DNA from: G965229605 sp965229605
GTDB taxonomy: Bacteria > Pseudomonadota > Alphaproteobacteria > CBDDJK01
Reading direction: 5' to 3'
Assembly: GCA_965229605.1 (NCBI GenBank)
Contig: OZ245892.1
Location: 806,001-870,000 of the forward strand
DNA length: 64,000 nt
Positions 1 through 9,253 of this stretch are shown one piece after another. The notes beneath the pieces are model-generated. The model was not told where the DNA came from and searched no databases. It saw only the letters and a program-made list of their open reading frames with translations. Each line of letters begins with the position of its first letter. The first letter of the stretch is position 1. The position numbers and the translations under genes were made by a program.

Positions 1-394
1 CCCGGGTATGCGCTATTTCTTCGTTGACCATCAGGACCAGCGGCAACAGGGCTTCCAGAAAAATCTGCTTGCGGGCCTGGGTATCTTCGGTTTCGTAAAG
101 ACGGTTGGGCAGACGGTCTATGATCTGGCGCGGCACGGCAATTTGCCCGGCGCGCACGGCCGCCAGTTGATAGCTGGCTGTTCCAGATACGGGTGGCGCG
201 CTGGATATCTTTAGAAAAGCCGAAGTCTGATTGGCTTTTCCATCTTCTGATTGATTTCCATCAAGTCCAATAGACGTGTGAACAGTCAGTGAAGACGAAA
301 TTCCCCATATCAGCAATAGAACTATGCCGACTGCCCCGATAAAAATTGACCCAAATGATAATGGGGTGGGTCCCCCGATTTTTGTTATTTGCAT
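1..394 (-). CDS. Bax-like glucosaminidase-domain protein, N-terminal part (runs off left edge)
   Basis: A minus-strand frame opens with ATG at 394-392 and stays open to base 1, so only about 131 N-terminal residues are present. It has a membrane anchor near residues 15-38 (GAVGIVLLLIWGIS), a linker, then a block reading VPRQIIDRLP, RKQIFLEALLPLVL and NEEIAHTR. That pattern of a proline/leucine-rich helix before F...LLPLVL..N is what I recall at the front of Bax/FlgJ-type glucosaminidase proteins, which cleave peptidoglycan; the catalytic part lies outside the window. An AGGA-like ribosome site (gcagga) sits immediately before the ATG. The forward frame over 8-214 is a shadow. The coding call is fairly sure, the family moderately so. 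Confidence 0.6.
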   Translation of the reverse strand, partial: MQITKIGGPTPLSFGSIFIGAVGIVLLLIWGISSSLTVHTSIGLDGNQSEDGKANQTSAFLKISSAPPVSGTASYQLAAVRAGQIAVPRQIIDRLPNRLYETEDTQARKQIFLEALLPLVLMVNEEIAHTR

Positions 395-765
395 TTCCTG
401 CCCCCAGAAATTGCGTGTACACAAATTGCGTGCAAAAAATGTTCGTAAAAAACGAACTGTAAAAAATTACCTGTGAAACCGACAGATCAAGTTGAACGCG
501 TAAATCAAAGCTGATCAAATAATCTCGCCTAAAATAGCGAGTCAGCGTCTGTCTATGGTCCTGAACTATCGCGCGTTTTTTCACGCCCAGCGGTCACTCA
601 AATATTTTAGTGACTTCATATCGGACCGTTTTCACTGAAAAATATATAAACCTGTTCGCGGATTTTGCAAGAGCAAGCTATCCCCTTTCCTTTATGGTCA
701 TGCTTGCACCACGCTGTTTATCTGTTAATTGATGAGTTCTGATTGTTTTCGGGAGCCTATAATAG
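395..765. other. Intergenic region between divergent genes
   Basis: 371 AT-rich bases separate the minus-strand glucosaminidase gene from the plus-strand AsmA-like gene, so promoters for both should lie here. A small hairpin (gttcg/cgaac around a run of A) is visible near 442-458, and a TATAAT-like hexamer occurs at about 758-763 just before the AsmA start. I see no RNA gene or convincing small reading frame. Confidence 0.4.
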
Positions 766-3381
766 ATGATTCTGCGCCGTGTCCTTAAATTTTTTGGATT
801 ATTTGTATCGGCTATCCTGCTGTTGCTGGTTGGGGTGGTTGTCTATGCGCTGAATACGGATTTTTCTTCATGGCGGGGGCGTATTGCGGATTATCTGTCT
901 GACGAGTTGGCGCGTCCGGTGACGATTGACGAGGTCCGTTTACAGCTTGGTACGCTGACCGATTTTCATATTGCCGGGCTGAGAGTTGCGGAAGGTGGTT
1001 CTTCCAAGGCTGGTTCTGATCGCAGTCATGATCTGCAACGTCTTGAGCTTGGGGTTTTTAGCGGTCGTTTACGTCTTTTGCCGCTTTTGATAGACCAGCG
1101 GCTGGAGGTTGATCGCTTGCGGCTGGAGGGGTTGGACATCGCGCTGGAGAGCAGCACCCTTAATCAGAAATCCCGCCAAAGTCAGCCGGTTCAGTCAGAC
1201 AACAGGCAAGATAGCGAGGACAGGCGTGCCGATAGTCCTGGAGGCATAAGCGGTTTTGCTTTTCCGATTGTGCGGGATATGCAGCTTTCAGATATCCAGG
1301 TTTCCATTAGCCCTGAAACTGGTGGCGCAAAACCGGTTCTGGTTTATTTGCGCGAAGGCACTTTGTCGGCTCCTGACCCGGCAGCCCCGATGCGGCTTTC
1401 CTTGCAAGGTGAAGCCGATGGCCATCCGGTTTCGGTGGAGGGCAGCCTCGGTGCGCTGGAGGCGATGATGGACCCTGATCAAAGCTGGCCGATTGCGATT
1501 GACGGGTCACTGGGGCCAGCCTTGCTTGATATAAAGGGCATGATTGGCGACCCGCTTGCTTTGAAAGATATTGATATCAAGGCCAGGGTGGAGGGACAAG
1601 AGCTCGCTGACCTTGCGCGGATTGGCGGCTATGGCGGCTTGCCGGAATTTGGGCCTTATCGGCTTGTTGGGCGCATTTTTGGCCCCGATCAAGAAGGCCT
1701 GGCCGTGGATGATCTGGACATCCGGCTTGGCCGGGATGATGGGTTGGTGGCTGAACTCAGTGGCTCTGTCGGGCGGTTGCAGAATTTGGCAAATCTTGCG
1801 CTTGGCTTTTCGTTTGAGGCGATTGATCCGGCCCTGCTTGCCACTCTTCAGCAAAAACTGCCGCAGTCGATTCCCCAGCTGCGTGACAGCGCAATCCTGG
1901 ATATTCCACCCGTTCCAGAGCCTTTTTTGATTGCCGGGCAGCTTGCCGGGACAAGTCCATTGACGCTATCGGCACAGGCGTTAGACCTGCGCTATGGCAA
2001 GCCGGATGCGCCGATGTTGCGCGTGAGTGGACAGGTTGGACGGCTTTTTCCACCTCGCGAGATTGACCTTGCCCCGGTGATTGATCTGCGCTCTGCCAGC
2101 CAGCTAGCCCCAACCCTTAAAGCCTATGTGCCGGGCCTGTCCCTGCCAGCCGGGGTGGAAAACGTGCCGCCGCTTACCCTCAAAGCCCGGGTGCAGGGGG
2201 ACTTCCCCGGAAAGATACGGGTTGATGATATTGATTTTCGCCAGGATGTTTCTGATATCAGCGGATCGCTGGAGGCCGATATAAGTGCTGTCAATCTGGC
2301 GGTTGGCGGGCCAGAGATCACCGTAGAACTTGCCTCCAACCTGCTGGATTTTTCCTGGGCAGAAGCTTTTGTTCAAAAGGGGCCGAAGGAAACCACTCAA
2401 TCGACAGGGCAACAAAACGCCGTATCTAACCAAGAGCCTGCTGACAAAACCTCAAAACAAACCGATACAGACAATCCTTTTGACTTTCTGCAAGACCAGA
2501 CTTTATCGCTGGACTGGACGATTGACCGGGTTGCTTATGACCAGATTGCCCTCGATGATGCCCGGCTTTCGGTTACAGTTGAAGATGGTATCCTCACCCT
2601 TGATCCGGCTTTGCTCAATCTGGGGCCGGGGTCACTCAATATGCGGGCAACCGTCGATGGAAACACGGAATCACCCGCCTATACTGCCCGCTTAACAATT
2701 GATAATATCGATTTTTCAGAAACATCTGCTCTGCTGGCCTCCGCACTAGACCCTAAATTTAGCAGCCAAATCCCTGCTTCCGGTGAAATCAATGGACAAT
2801 TTACGCTTGCAAGCAGCGGACTCACCAACCAGGAACTGATGGGCAATGCAAAAGGGGAGGGGGCGTTGCGGGCCCAAAATGTCCGCATTCCGACGCTGGG
2901 AGAGCTTATGCCAAATCTTTCCTTTCTCGGGCTAAAAGGAACCCGTGACTCCTATGAAAGAATTGATTGTATGGCGACCTCTTTATCTGCCGAAAAGGGG
3001 GCGATTAGCTTGCAAGACGGATTTGCCGGTGCACCCTGGAGTTTGCTGCGCTTTTCAGGCCAGATCAATCCTGTGCAGGAAACGCTTGATATGCTGCTCA
3101 CCCCCTCTATCGGGCCGATTGAAGCCCCGGTGCGGGTGAAAGGTCCCTTCTCCGGGCCCGACGTCGGCATTGATGCCCGCACAAGCACACAAAGCCTTGG
3201 AAAATTGCTGCTTGGTGGCAGGGGAGGCGCAGAGGACGTGCAAGCCGTGCAAAAAGCCCTGCCCGCCGATCATCCCTGCCAAAACTACCTTGCCCGGCGC
3301 CAGGATGAAATGTCAGCTCAGGAACAGGATAAACCACGCGACACGCCTGTGCTCAAGCTGCTGGAAGGGCTGCTGAATTGA
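766..3381 (+). CDS. AsmA-family protein
   Basis: An 871-residue AsmA-like protein. One N-terminal membrane helix (about residues 7-29) anchors it in the inner membrane, and the rest is a long periplasmic chain rich in beta-type repeats of the form L.LDIDG, GSLG and LSLQG. Family members (AsmA, TamB relatives) are thought to act in envelope lipid transport or outer-membrane assembly. A polar Gln/Thr/Lys-rich stretch near residues 530-570 separates two halves, and the C-terminal half carries the AsmA_2-like pattern (GEGALRAQNVRIPTLG). A gggag site precedes the ATG by about 11 bases. The stop overlaps the TTG start of the next gene, so the two are translationally coupled. The substrate cannot be told from sequence. 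Confidence 0.8.
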   Translation: MILRRVLKFFGLFVSAILLLLVGVVVYALNTDFSSWRGRIADYLSDELARPVTIDEVRLQLGTLTDFHIAGLRVAEGGSSKAGSDRSHDLQRLELGVFSGRLRLLPLLIDQRLEVDRLRLEGLDIALESSTLNQKSRQSQPVQSDNRQDSEDRRADSPGGISGFAFPIVRDMQLSDIQVSISPETGGAKPVLVYLREGTLSAPDPAAPMRLSLQGEADGHPVSVEGSLGALEAMMDPDQSWPIAIDGSLGPALLDIKGMIGDPLALKDIDIKARVEGQELADLARIGGYGGLPEFGPYRLVGRIFGPDQEGLAVDDLDIRLGRDDGLVAELSGSVGRLQNLANLALGFSFEAIDPALLATLQQKLPQSIPQLRDSAILDIPPVPEPFLIAGQLAGTSPLTLSAQALDLRYGKPDAPMLRVSGQVGRLFPPREIDLAPVIDLRSASQLAPTLKAYVPGLSLPAGVENVPPLTLKARVQGDFPGKIRVDDIDFRQDVSDISGSLEADISAVNLAVGGPEITVELASNLLDFSWAEAFVQKGPKETTQSTGQQNAVSNQEPADKTSKQTDTDNPFDFLQDQTLSLDWTIDRVAYDQIALDDARLSVTVEDGILTLDPALLNLGPGSLNMRATVDGNTESPAYTARLTIDNIDFSETSALLASALDPKFSSQIPASGEINGQFTLASSGLTNQELMGNAKGEGALRAQNVRIPTLGELMPNLSFLGLKGTRDSYERIDCMATSLSAEKGAISLQDGFAGAPWSLLRFSGQINPVQETLDMLLTPSIGPIEAPVRVKGPFSGPDVGIDARTSTQSLGKLLLGGRGGAEDVQAVQKALPADHPCQNYLARRQDEMSAQEQDKPRDTPVLKLLEGLLN

Positions 3382-5153
3382 CAGGGCAAAATACCTCTCA
3401 AACTACAGACCTGTTTCAACAAGCCTATGGTCTGCATCAAGCCGGAAAACAGGAACCGGCTCTGTCTATCTATCAAAATATAATTGCCGATCAGCCCGAT
3501 CACTTTAACGCCTGGCAGCTTGCGGCAACTATCTTTCTGGAACAAGGCCGCTATAACGAAGCCATGAAGCATTTCAGCACCGCCCATAGCCTGCGGCCCG
3601 ATAATGAAACCGTATTGATGAACTGGGGGGTCTGCTACCTCCGCCAGGGCGATGCCGCCACCGCCTTTGATAAATTTTCTGCCGGGCTGGCGCAATCGCC
3701 AGACGATACATTTCTTTTACAAAATTATATCAATGCCGCTTTCAAGATCGAGCGCGTTACCGAGGCCGAAAAAGCCCTGATAAAACTCAAAAACCTCTTG
3801 CCAGATGCTCATGCAACCAAAAATCTCTGCGGGATGCATGCGCTGGCCCTGCGCGATCACCCGGCAGCTTGCCGCTATTTTGTCGAAGCGATTGCAGCTT
3901 CCCCCGACAATCCTCTTTATCACGCAAATCTGGCTCTCGTGTATGAAGAATTGAACAAACTCACCGCCGCCCGCTTTCATTGCGAAAAAGCCTCGGCACT
4001 TGGCTATTCAGGGGCCAGCCTTTATCTTACACGCGCCTGTATCGCCTATGATACCTGCGACTATAAAGAAGCCATCGACTGGCTGGATCAGGCCCTTGAG
4101 CGCACCCCGAAAGACAGCGATCTGCGCTATTATCGCGGATTAGCCCATCTGGCAGCAGGTGACTTTGAAAAAGGCTGGCGTGATTATGAAGCGCGCTTTC
4201 TTTGCCAGCACTGGATGGATCATGACTATGCCGCCGCTATTCGTGCATGGGGAAAAATCCCTGAATGGAAGGGCGAGCCCTTGAGCGGCAAACATCTTCT
4301 GGTGGTCAGTGAAGCCGGATATGGTGACAGTTTGATGATGATGCGCTATGTCCCGGCTTTAGCGCGGCAAGCCGCCCGGATCAGCATGGTGCTTGGCCCG
4401 CATACAGAAGCCCTTTCGCCTTTGCTACAGAGTCTTCCCGGTACCCGACATATTTTCGCCACCGCAAAAGAAGCCGAGGCTGCGGCTGGCAAAGCCGATT
4501 TTCATATTTGTGTGGGAAGCCTGCCGTATCGCTTGCAAAGCCGGGTTGAGTCTGTTCCAGCCCCGGTTCCGCCTGATTTTTCAAATCCCTTGCTGGTTGA
4601 GCGAGGTCAAAAATGGGCAGACTGGCTTGCAGCGAACCAGCCTCCATCCCTGCAAAATAGCTTGCCGGGCTCTCCCCTTCGTATTGGCGTTAATTTTGGC
4701 GGCAATCCCAACCATAAAAACGACCACCGCCGGTCTGTTCCTTTTGCGCTTGGCTGGCAGCTTCTGCGTGACATAGTGACCCGCAGCGAAAAATTGAGGG
4801 GGGCGCGTTTGATCTCTCTTCAGCATGAACTGTCGCAAGACCAGAAGCAGCAGCTACAAAGCGGCGAAGAGGCAGGCAGTCACATCACAGATTTTGCCGA
4901 TAGTGCAGCCCTGATGGCGCAGCTGGACCTTGTTATCAGTGTGGACAGTGCGCTTGCGCATTTGGCGGGCACCTGCGGGAAACCAGCGTGTTTGTTGCTG
5001 CCATACGGGCCGGATTGGCGCTGGGCTTTCAAAAAGGAAACCAGCCTCTGGTATCCCGGCTTGCGGCTTTTCCGCCAGAGTTCTCCGGGGGACTGGAAAA
5101 GTGCCTTTACAGCACTTGCCTTATCATTAGAAAAGCTGGGTTTTAATACTTAA
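3378..5153 (+). CDS. TPR protein with glycosyltransferase-like C-terminal domain
   Basis: A 591-residue protein starting at TTG, inside the ATTGA overlap with the AsmA-like gene. Residues 8 to about 275 are tandem TPR repeats (AWQLAATIFLEQGRYNEAMKHF-type helices), which bind proteins. Residues about 300-591 resemble the GT-B C-terminal domain of heptosyltransferase-like TPR proteins: GYGDSLMMMRYVPALA, then VISVDSALAHLAGTCGKP near the end. Such proteins are widespread in alphaproteobacteria and are linked to surface glycan or flagellin modification, but substrates are mostly unknown. It shares an operon with the AsmA-like gene and converges with the next gene, overlapping it by four bases. Confidence 0.75.
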   Translation: MTGQNTSQTTDLFQQAYGLHQAGKQEPALSIYQNIIADQPDHFNAWQLAATIFLEQGRYNEAMKHFSTAHSLRPDNETVLMNWGVCYLRQGDAATAFDKFSAGLAQSPDDTFLLQNYINAAFKIERVTEAEKALIKLKNLLPDAHATKNLCGMHALALRDHPAACRYFVEAIAASPDNPLYHANLALVYEELNKLTAARFHCEKASALGYSGASLYLTRACIAYDTCDYKEAIDWLDQALERTPKDSDLRYYRGLAHLAAGDFEKGWRDYEARFLCQHWMDHDYAAAIRAWGKIPEWKGEPLSGKHLLVVSEAGYGDSLMMMRYVPALARQAARISMVLGPHTEALSPLLQSLPGTRHIFATAKEAEAAAGKADFHICVGSLPYRLQSRVESVPAPVPPDFSNPLLVERGQKWADWLAANQPPSLQNSLPGSPLRIGVNFGGNPNHKNDHRRSVPFALGWQLLRDIVTRSEKLRGARLISLQHELSQDQKQQLQSGEEAGSHITDFADSAALMAQLDLVISVDSALAHLAGTCGKPACLLLPYGPDWRWAFKKETSLWYPGLRLFRQSSPGDWKSAFTALALSLEKLGFNT

Positions 5154-6220
5154 AAGACCCAGCTCTCCCCAATCTCAAGCACCCGGAAATTGGCTTCTGG
5201 AAAGTCTTTTCTAAGCTTGTCCAGTTCCTCCCGCGCCGCCCCGTAAGGCGTATCGGTCAGCTGAAACACATCAAAATGAGAAGCCACTGTCGGGGGGGCT
5301 CCCAGATCAAAATGCGCTTTCATCGCTTCATCCGGCGCCATATGCGAATAGCCCATAAACCAGCGCGGCTCATAGGCCCCGATGGGAAGAATGGCAAAGC
5401 GAAATTCACCGTGCCGGGAGCGGGCTTCCTTGAAATAGCTGCCATCGCCATAGCCCGTGTCGCCTGAAAAATAAATATTGCCATCCGGGGTTTCAACGGT
5501 AAAGGCCGCCCATAAGGCTTTGTTGCGGTCAAATAGTCCGCGGGCCGACCAATGCTGCATGGGATCAAGATGAACCACTATCTGATCGGTAATGGCAACC
5601 TGATCATACCAGTCATAGGCTTCAACCGCGATATCTTCATTATAATTTTGAATGATGGTATCGTTGCCAAGCGGGGCAATCATGCGTGGTTTATCGCGCT
5701 CCCATAACCGCTCCAGAGTTGGCAGGTCCATATGGTCATAGTGATTATGGCTAATCAGGACCAGATCAATCTTTGGCAGATTATCCCATTGAATCCCGGG
5801 TTTATGGGTGCGTTTGGGACCTACAAAGGAAAAGGGACTGGCGCGGTCACTAAAGACCGGGTCGGTCAGAATATTCAGCCCTGCCGTTTGAATAAGGAAT
5901 GTCGCATGGCCGATATAGGTGACGGTAAGATAGCTGCCTGTTACCTGATCAACAGGAACAGCATCATAGGGGTTTGGTCTTTCGCCTTCGGGCCATTCGC
6001 CGCGCTCTCCTGTCAATCGCCAGCGTAGAAATGTCATGAATCCGGCTTTGCGCGGAGCCCCGGGGTTAAAAAATTTCGAGCCATCATAATTGATGCTTTT
6101 GGGTCCGTCATAATAGGATGAACAGGCTGGCAGCAGCAGCAATAAAGCCGCTCCGGCCAGAAACAAGGCCAGAAGAGAAAGCCGGGTTTTCTTTGATCGT
6201 TGCACAAAAGAGATCATCAC
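5150..6220 (-). CDS. Metallo-beta-lactamase-fold lipoprotein (NAPE-PLD/UlaG-like hydrolase)
   Basis: A 356-residue protein with an N-terminal hydrophobic segment (residues 13-31) ending in a lipobox-like LLPAC, so Cys33 is probably lipidated. The zinc-site motif SHNHYDHMD begins at residue 157, preceded by YIGHATFLI and ILTDPVFSDRASPFSF, which are typical of the family related to N-acyl-phosphatidylethanolamine phospholipase D and the UlaG lactonase. Later metal ligands appear in YFSGDTGYG and the SHFDVFQL region. The likely role is hydrolysis of a phosphodiester or lactone at the envelope; the substrate is not evident. The call is firm for fold and export, weak for reaction. Confidence 0.8.
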   Translation of the reverse strand: MMISFVQRSKKTRLSLLALFLAGAALLLLLPACSSYYDGPKSINYDGSKFFNPGAPRKAGFMTFLRWRLTGERGEWPEGERPNPYDAVPVDQVTGSYLTVTYIGHATFLIQTAGLNILTDPVFSDRASPFSFVGPKRTHKPGIQWDNLPKIDLVLISHNHYDHMDLPTLERLWERDKPRMIAPLGNDTIIQNYNEDIAVEAYDWYDQVAITDQIVVHLDPMQHWSARGLFDRNKALWAAFTVETPDGNIYFSGDTGYGDGSYFKEARSRHGEFRFAILPIGAYEPRWFMGYSHMAPDEAMKAHFDLGAPPTVASHFDVFQLTDTPYGAAREELDKLRKDFPEANFRVLEIGESWVF

Positions 6221-6285
6221 TTATCCTTTAATCATTCCACAGGCCCCATATTACCTTTATATATAGAGAATTGCATTTGATAAAT

Positions 6286-6993
6286 CTATGGGATTAATGA
6301 AAAAAAGGCATGAAAGGGGCCAGCCTGATCAGTTGTATATCCTGTTAGCAGATAGAACTCCAGCATCAGCCAGGCCACAGGCGTTGCGAGTAGAAAACCG
6401 TCAAACCGGTCGAGAACCCCGCCATGACCGGGGAGGATGCGGCCTGAATCCTTGACTCCGGCTTGCCGTTTAAGGAAGGATTCAATCAAGTCTCCGCTCT
6501 GGCCTGCGAATGCCAGAACGACCCCGAGCAGAAAGCCGCTTGCTGGATCAGAAAGGCATAAGGCGCTGATGGCCCCGCCGCTCAGCAGTCCACCGGCAAG
6601 GCCCGACCATGTCTTTCCGGGGGAGATGGCGGGCCAGAGTTTTGGCCCTTTAAGCGTGCGCCCGGTGATATAGGCCCCGGTATCAGCGGCACTGACGGTT
6701 ACCCCGATCCATAGAATGGCGGCCAGCCCGTGGATAGTGTCGCGCATCAGCAGCGCAGCCACAATCGCTGGCACCAGATAAATACCAAGTGCCACAGCCA
6801 GGCTGATACGCGGCAACCAGCGCAAGGTGGCTTTACGGGCGATGTGATTGAAAAGAAGGGTGGCTTCATAGGCAAGAGCGATGAAAACCAGAATCATAAA
6901 GACGGTAAAGACCATTCCGCCAGCCCATATGACCAGCAGGGCTGTCGCCAAGAGCAGCAGGCCGGTTACAATACGAAGGGGCGTTTCTGACAT
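6286..6993 (-). CDS. cdsA: Phosphatidate cytidylyltransferase
   Basis: CdsA makes CDP-diacylglycerol from phosphatidic acid and CTP at the inner membrane, the branch point of phospholipid synthesis. The protein is several membrane helices and ends with the family signature: SFLKRQAGVKDSG followed by LPGHGGVLDRFDG. I start it at the ATG at 6993 (MSETPLRIVTG, 235 residues, family-like length). The open frame continues upstream to 7122, but that extension would read through the SRP RNA gene and looks non-coding. It is divergent from ffs and dnaX. In many proteobacteria cdsA sits in the frr-uppS-dxr cluster; here it stands alone. Confidence 0.88.
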   Translation of the reverse strand: MSETPLRIVTGLLLLATALLVIWAGGMVFTVFMILVFIALAYEATLLFNHIARKATLRWLPRISLAVALGIYLVPAIVAALLMRDTIHGLAAILWIGVTVSAADTGAYITGRTLKGPKLWPAISPGKTWSGLAGGLLSGGAISALCLSDPASGFLLGVVLAFAGQSGDLIESFLKRQAGVKDSGRILPGHGGVLDRFDGFLLATPVAWLMLEFYLLTGYTTDQAGPFHAFFSLIP

Positions 6994-7051
6994 ATATTTT
7001 TTCAAGGCGTTGTTAGATAGGGACTGAATTGTGTTTAGTGTATTTTGAGTG

Positions 7052-7080
7052 TTGAAGCCAAGCCTTATTCCCGCTAACAA
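7052..7080 (+). promoter_or_regulatory. Candidate promoter of the SRP RNA gene
   Basis: A TTGAAG hexamer (7052-7057) and a TAACAA hexamer (7075-7080) are 17 bases apart, and the SRP RNA 5' helix begins seven bases after the second. The spacing and position suit a sigma70-type promoter for ffs; neither box is perfect. Confidence 0.45.
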
Positions 7081-7086
7081 GAAGCC

Positions 7087-7190
7087 GGAAGGCAGATCGG
7101 GATGGGCGTGATCACCCGCCAACCCGGTCAGGTCCGAAAGGAAGCAGCCGTAACGGGATGAGCGCGGGTCATTCTGGTCTGTTTTCCGCC
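7087..7190 (+). ncRNA. ffs: Signal recognition particle 4.5S RNA
   Basis: The bases ggtcaggtccgaaaggaagc at 7126-7145 are the conserved apical SRP domain that binds Ffh (GGUCAGGUCC, GNRA tetraloop GAAA, GGAAGCAGCC). Flanking arms pair into a long hairpin: acccgcc at 7124 and upstream against gcgcgggt at 7162-7169, and ggaaggcaga at 7087-7096 against tctgttttcc at 7178-7187. Length of about 104 and position just upstream of dnaX match many proteobacteria. Ends are estimated to within a few bases. It explains why long open frames on both strands here should be trimmed. Confidence 0.92.
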
Positions 7191-7256
7191 TGCATATTTT
7201 TTCGGCAAGGTTTTTTTAATAAGGGTTTTAACGGTCATTTTGACGGATGTGGCATC

Positions 7257-9119
7257 TTGAAGAATAAAGATAAAAGCCCGAAGAAAAAGAAAGAGTCAGA
7301 CAAAACCGCAAAAGCTGATGTCCCTGCTGATGCTGTTGGCGTTGAATTGCCTGAAGATTCACAAAAAAGTGAAAATTCGGAAAAAAATGACGGGCCCTAT
7401 CGTGTTCTGGCCCGCAAATATCGCCCGCAGAATTTCAGCGAACTGATTGGTCAGGATGCACTGGTCCGCACGCTGGTCAATGCCATTGCCTCTGGTCGTA
7501 TTGCGCAAGCCTTTATGCTGACCGGTGTGCGCGGGGTGGGGAAAACCACAACCGCCCGGATTATTGCAAAATCACTGAATTGTGTCGGGGAAGACGGGGC
7601 AGGGGGGCCAACCGCAACGCCCTGTGGTGTTTGCCCGCAATGCCAGGCGATCACGGATGACCGCCATATTGATGTGCTTGAAATTGACGCTGCAAGCCAT
7701 AATGGTGTGCAGGAAATCCGCGAGATTATCGAAAACGTGCGCTATGCGCCGGGCCTTGGTCGTTACAAGATTTTTATTCTGGACGAAGTCCATATGCTTT
7801 CGCAAAGTGCGTTTAACTCCATTTTGAAAACGCTGGAAGAACCGCCTGCCCATGTGAAGTTTATTTTCGCCACCACCGAAATTCGCAAGGTCCCGGTTAC
7901 AGTCTTGTCGCGGTGTCAGCGTTTTGATCTGGCGCGGGTATCCACCGATTTGCTGATCGCGCATTATGATGAAATCGCACAAAAGGAAACGGTGACCATT
8001 GAGCCGGAAGCCCTGGCCCTGATTGCCAAAGCGGCAGATGGTTCGGTGCGTGACGGGCTGTCGCTGCTTGACCAGTCCATCGCTTTGGGAGACGGTTCTG
8101 TATCTGCGGAACAAGTGCAAACCATGCTGGGGCTGGCAGACCGGGTCGGAGTCTATGATCTGGTTGAAGCTGTTCTTTCTGGCGATTCCACACGCGCGCT
8201 TGAACGCACTGACGAAATGAACCGGCTGGGGGTTGATCCCATCCATACGGTCCATGATTTGCTGGAGGCCTGCCATTTCCTGAGCCGTGCCGCTTTGACG
8301 CCCGATCTTTTAAAACGACCGACCACGCCAGAGCTGGAACGCTCCCGGGCCACCGCTTTACTGGCCCACGTCAAACCGTCAGATTTATCCAGAATGTGGC
8401 AGCTTTTGCTGAAAGGGCTGGAGGAAGTAAAATTGGCGCCGGTCCCTGCACAGGCTCTGGATATGGTGATTATGCGCCTGCTTCATGCCAGCCATCTGCC
8501 GCCGCTTGGCAGTATTATCCGCAAGCTTGAAAGTGCCAGCCAAACGGTAAAACAAACGATAAAGCAGAATGGAACTATCGCTCAAAATAGCCCTCCGGCA
8601 GCTGCACCGGTGCCAAAAACAGAGAAAAAAGCAGAAACGGAGACAGTTCCGCAACCTCCTCCCCCGCCGCTTTCTGATGACAAACTTCCCATCAAGGATT
8701 TTCAGGACCTCACCCGGCGACTCACCGATGACGGGGCCGACAAACTGTCCAGCTATCTGCGCAGCCAGGTGCGGCTGGTGGAATTTTCGCCAGGCAAAAT
8801 GGTCCTTCAAGAAATTATGCCGGGCCAGTCTTCTGTTCTGACTGATTTGCGGGCCAGGCTCCAGGCTTTGACCGGAATCGGGTGGGAGATTACCCTCACT
8901 GAAAGCGAAGGCGCGGCAACACTCGCCGAAGAGGAAGATATGAAAAACCTGCACAGAATTGAACAGGCCACCCGCCATCCAGCCGTGCAATCATTGATGA
9001 CTCATTTGCCGGGTGCCAAGCCTTTGCGTGTCAGTGAAATGAATTCAGAAGAATTTAGCTCGTCTGAATTTGGAGCGAATGAATTTAGTTCCGATGAATT
9101 TAACAGCAGTGAGTCTTGA
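7257..9119 (+). CDS. dnaX: DNA polymerase III gamma/tau subunit
   Basis: DnaX is the clamp-loader ATPase that couples core polymerases in the replisome. From the proposed TTG start it has 620 residues: a lysine/glutamate-rich leader (1-44), YRVLARKYRP, Walker A GVRGVGKTTT (90-99), a four-cysteine zinc module (C109, C123, C126, C129), DEVHMLS, and the sensor region FIFATTEIRKVPVTVLSRCQ. Domain III and a proline-rich tau-like region follow. The first ATG of the frame (7158) lies inside the SRP RNA, so I prefer the TTG at 7257; other starts remain possible. The last 28 residues are an odd Ser/Glu/Phe repeat (SSSEF, GANEF, SSDEF). The usual downstream ybaB and recR are absent. Confidence 0.93.
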   Translation: MKNKDKSPKKKKESDKTAKADVPADAVGVELPEDSQKSENSEKNDGPYRVLARKYRPQNFSELIGQDALVRTLVNAIASGRIAQAFMLTGVRGVGKTTTARIIAKSLNCVGEDGAGGPTATPCGVCPQCQAITDDRHIDVLEIDAASHNGVQEIREIIENVRYAPGLGRYKIFILDEVHMLSQSAFNSILKTLEEPPAHVKFIFATTEIRKVPVTVLSRCQRFDLARVSTDLLIAHYDEIAQKETVTIEPEALALIAKAADGSVRDGLSLLDQSIALGDGSVSAEQVQTMLGLADRVGVYDLVEAVLSGDSTRALERTDEMNRLGVDPIHTVHDLLEACHFLSRAALTPDLLKRPTTPELERSRATALLAHVKPSDLSRMWQLLLKGLEEVKLAPVPAQALDMVIMRLLHASHLPPLGSIIRKLESASQTVKQTIKQNGTIAQNSPPAAAPVPKTEKKAETETVPQPPPPPLSDDKLPIKDFQDLTRRLTDDGADKLSSYLRSQVRLVEFSPGKMVLQEIMPGQSSVLTDLRARLQALTGIGWEITLTESEGAATLAEEEDMKNLHRIEQATRHPAVQSLMTHLPGAKPLRVSEMNSEEFSSSEFGANEFSSDEFNSSES

Positions 9120-9253
9120 CCTGCTGTGCGTCTATACTATATTTTGCACTAAGCGTAAGCTGCCTATAGGGGGCTCTCTATTCCATTAACCATATTTAGC
9201 CAAAACACGAGACATTCATATAAATGCCTCTCTTGCACATAAAGGATAAACAC

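Noticed and set aside
8..214. 68-codon forward frame at the left edge
   Set aside because: It overlaps the minus-strand Bax-like frame, which has a membrane anchor and recognisable motifs; the forward product has neither.
6994..7122. N-terminal extension of CdsA
   Set aside because: It would run through the SRP RNA gene and a divergent promoter, and the product from 6993 already has family length.
7158..7256. N-terminal extension of DnaX from the first ATG
   Set aside because: That ATG lies inside the SRP RNA 3' arm and the extension has no DnaX features.
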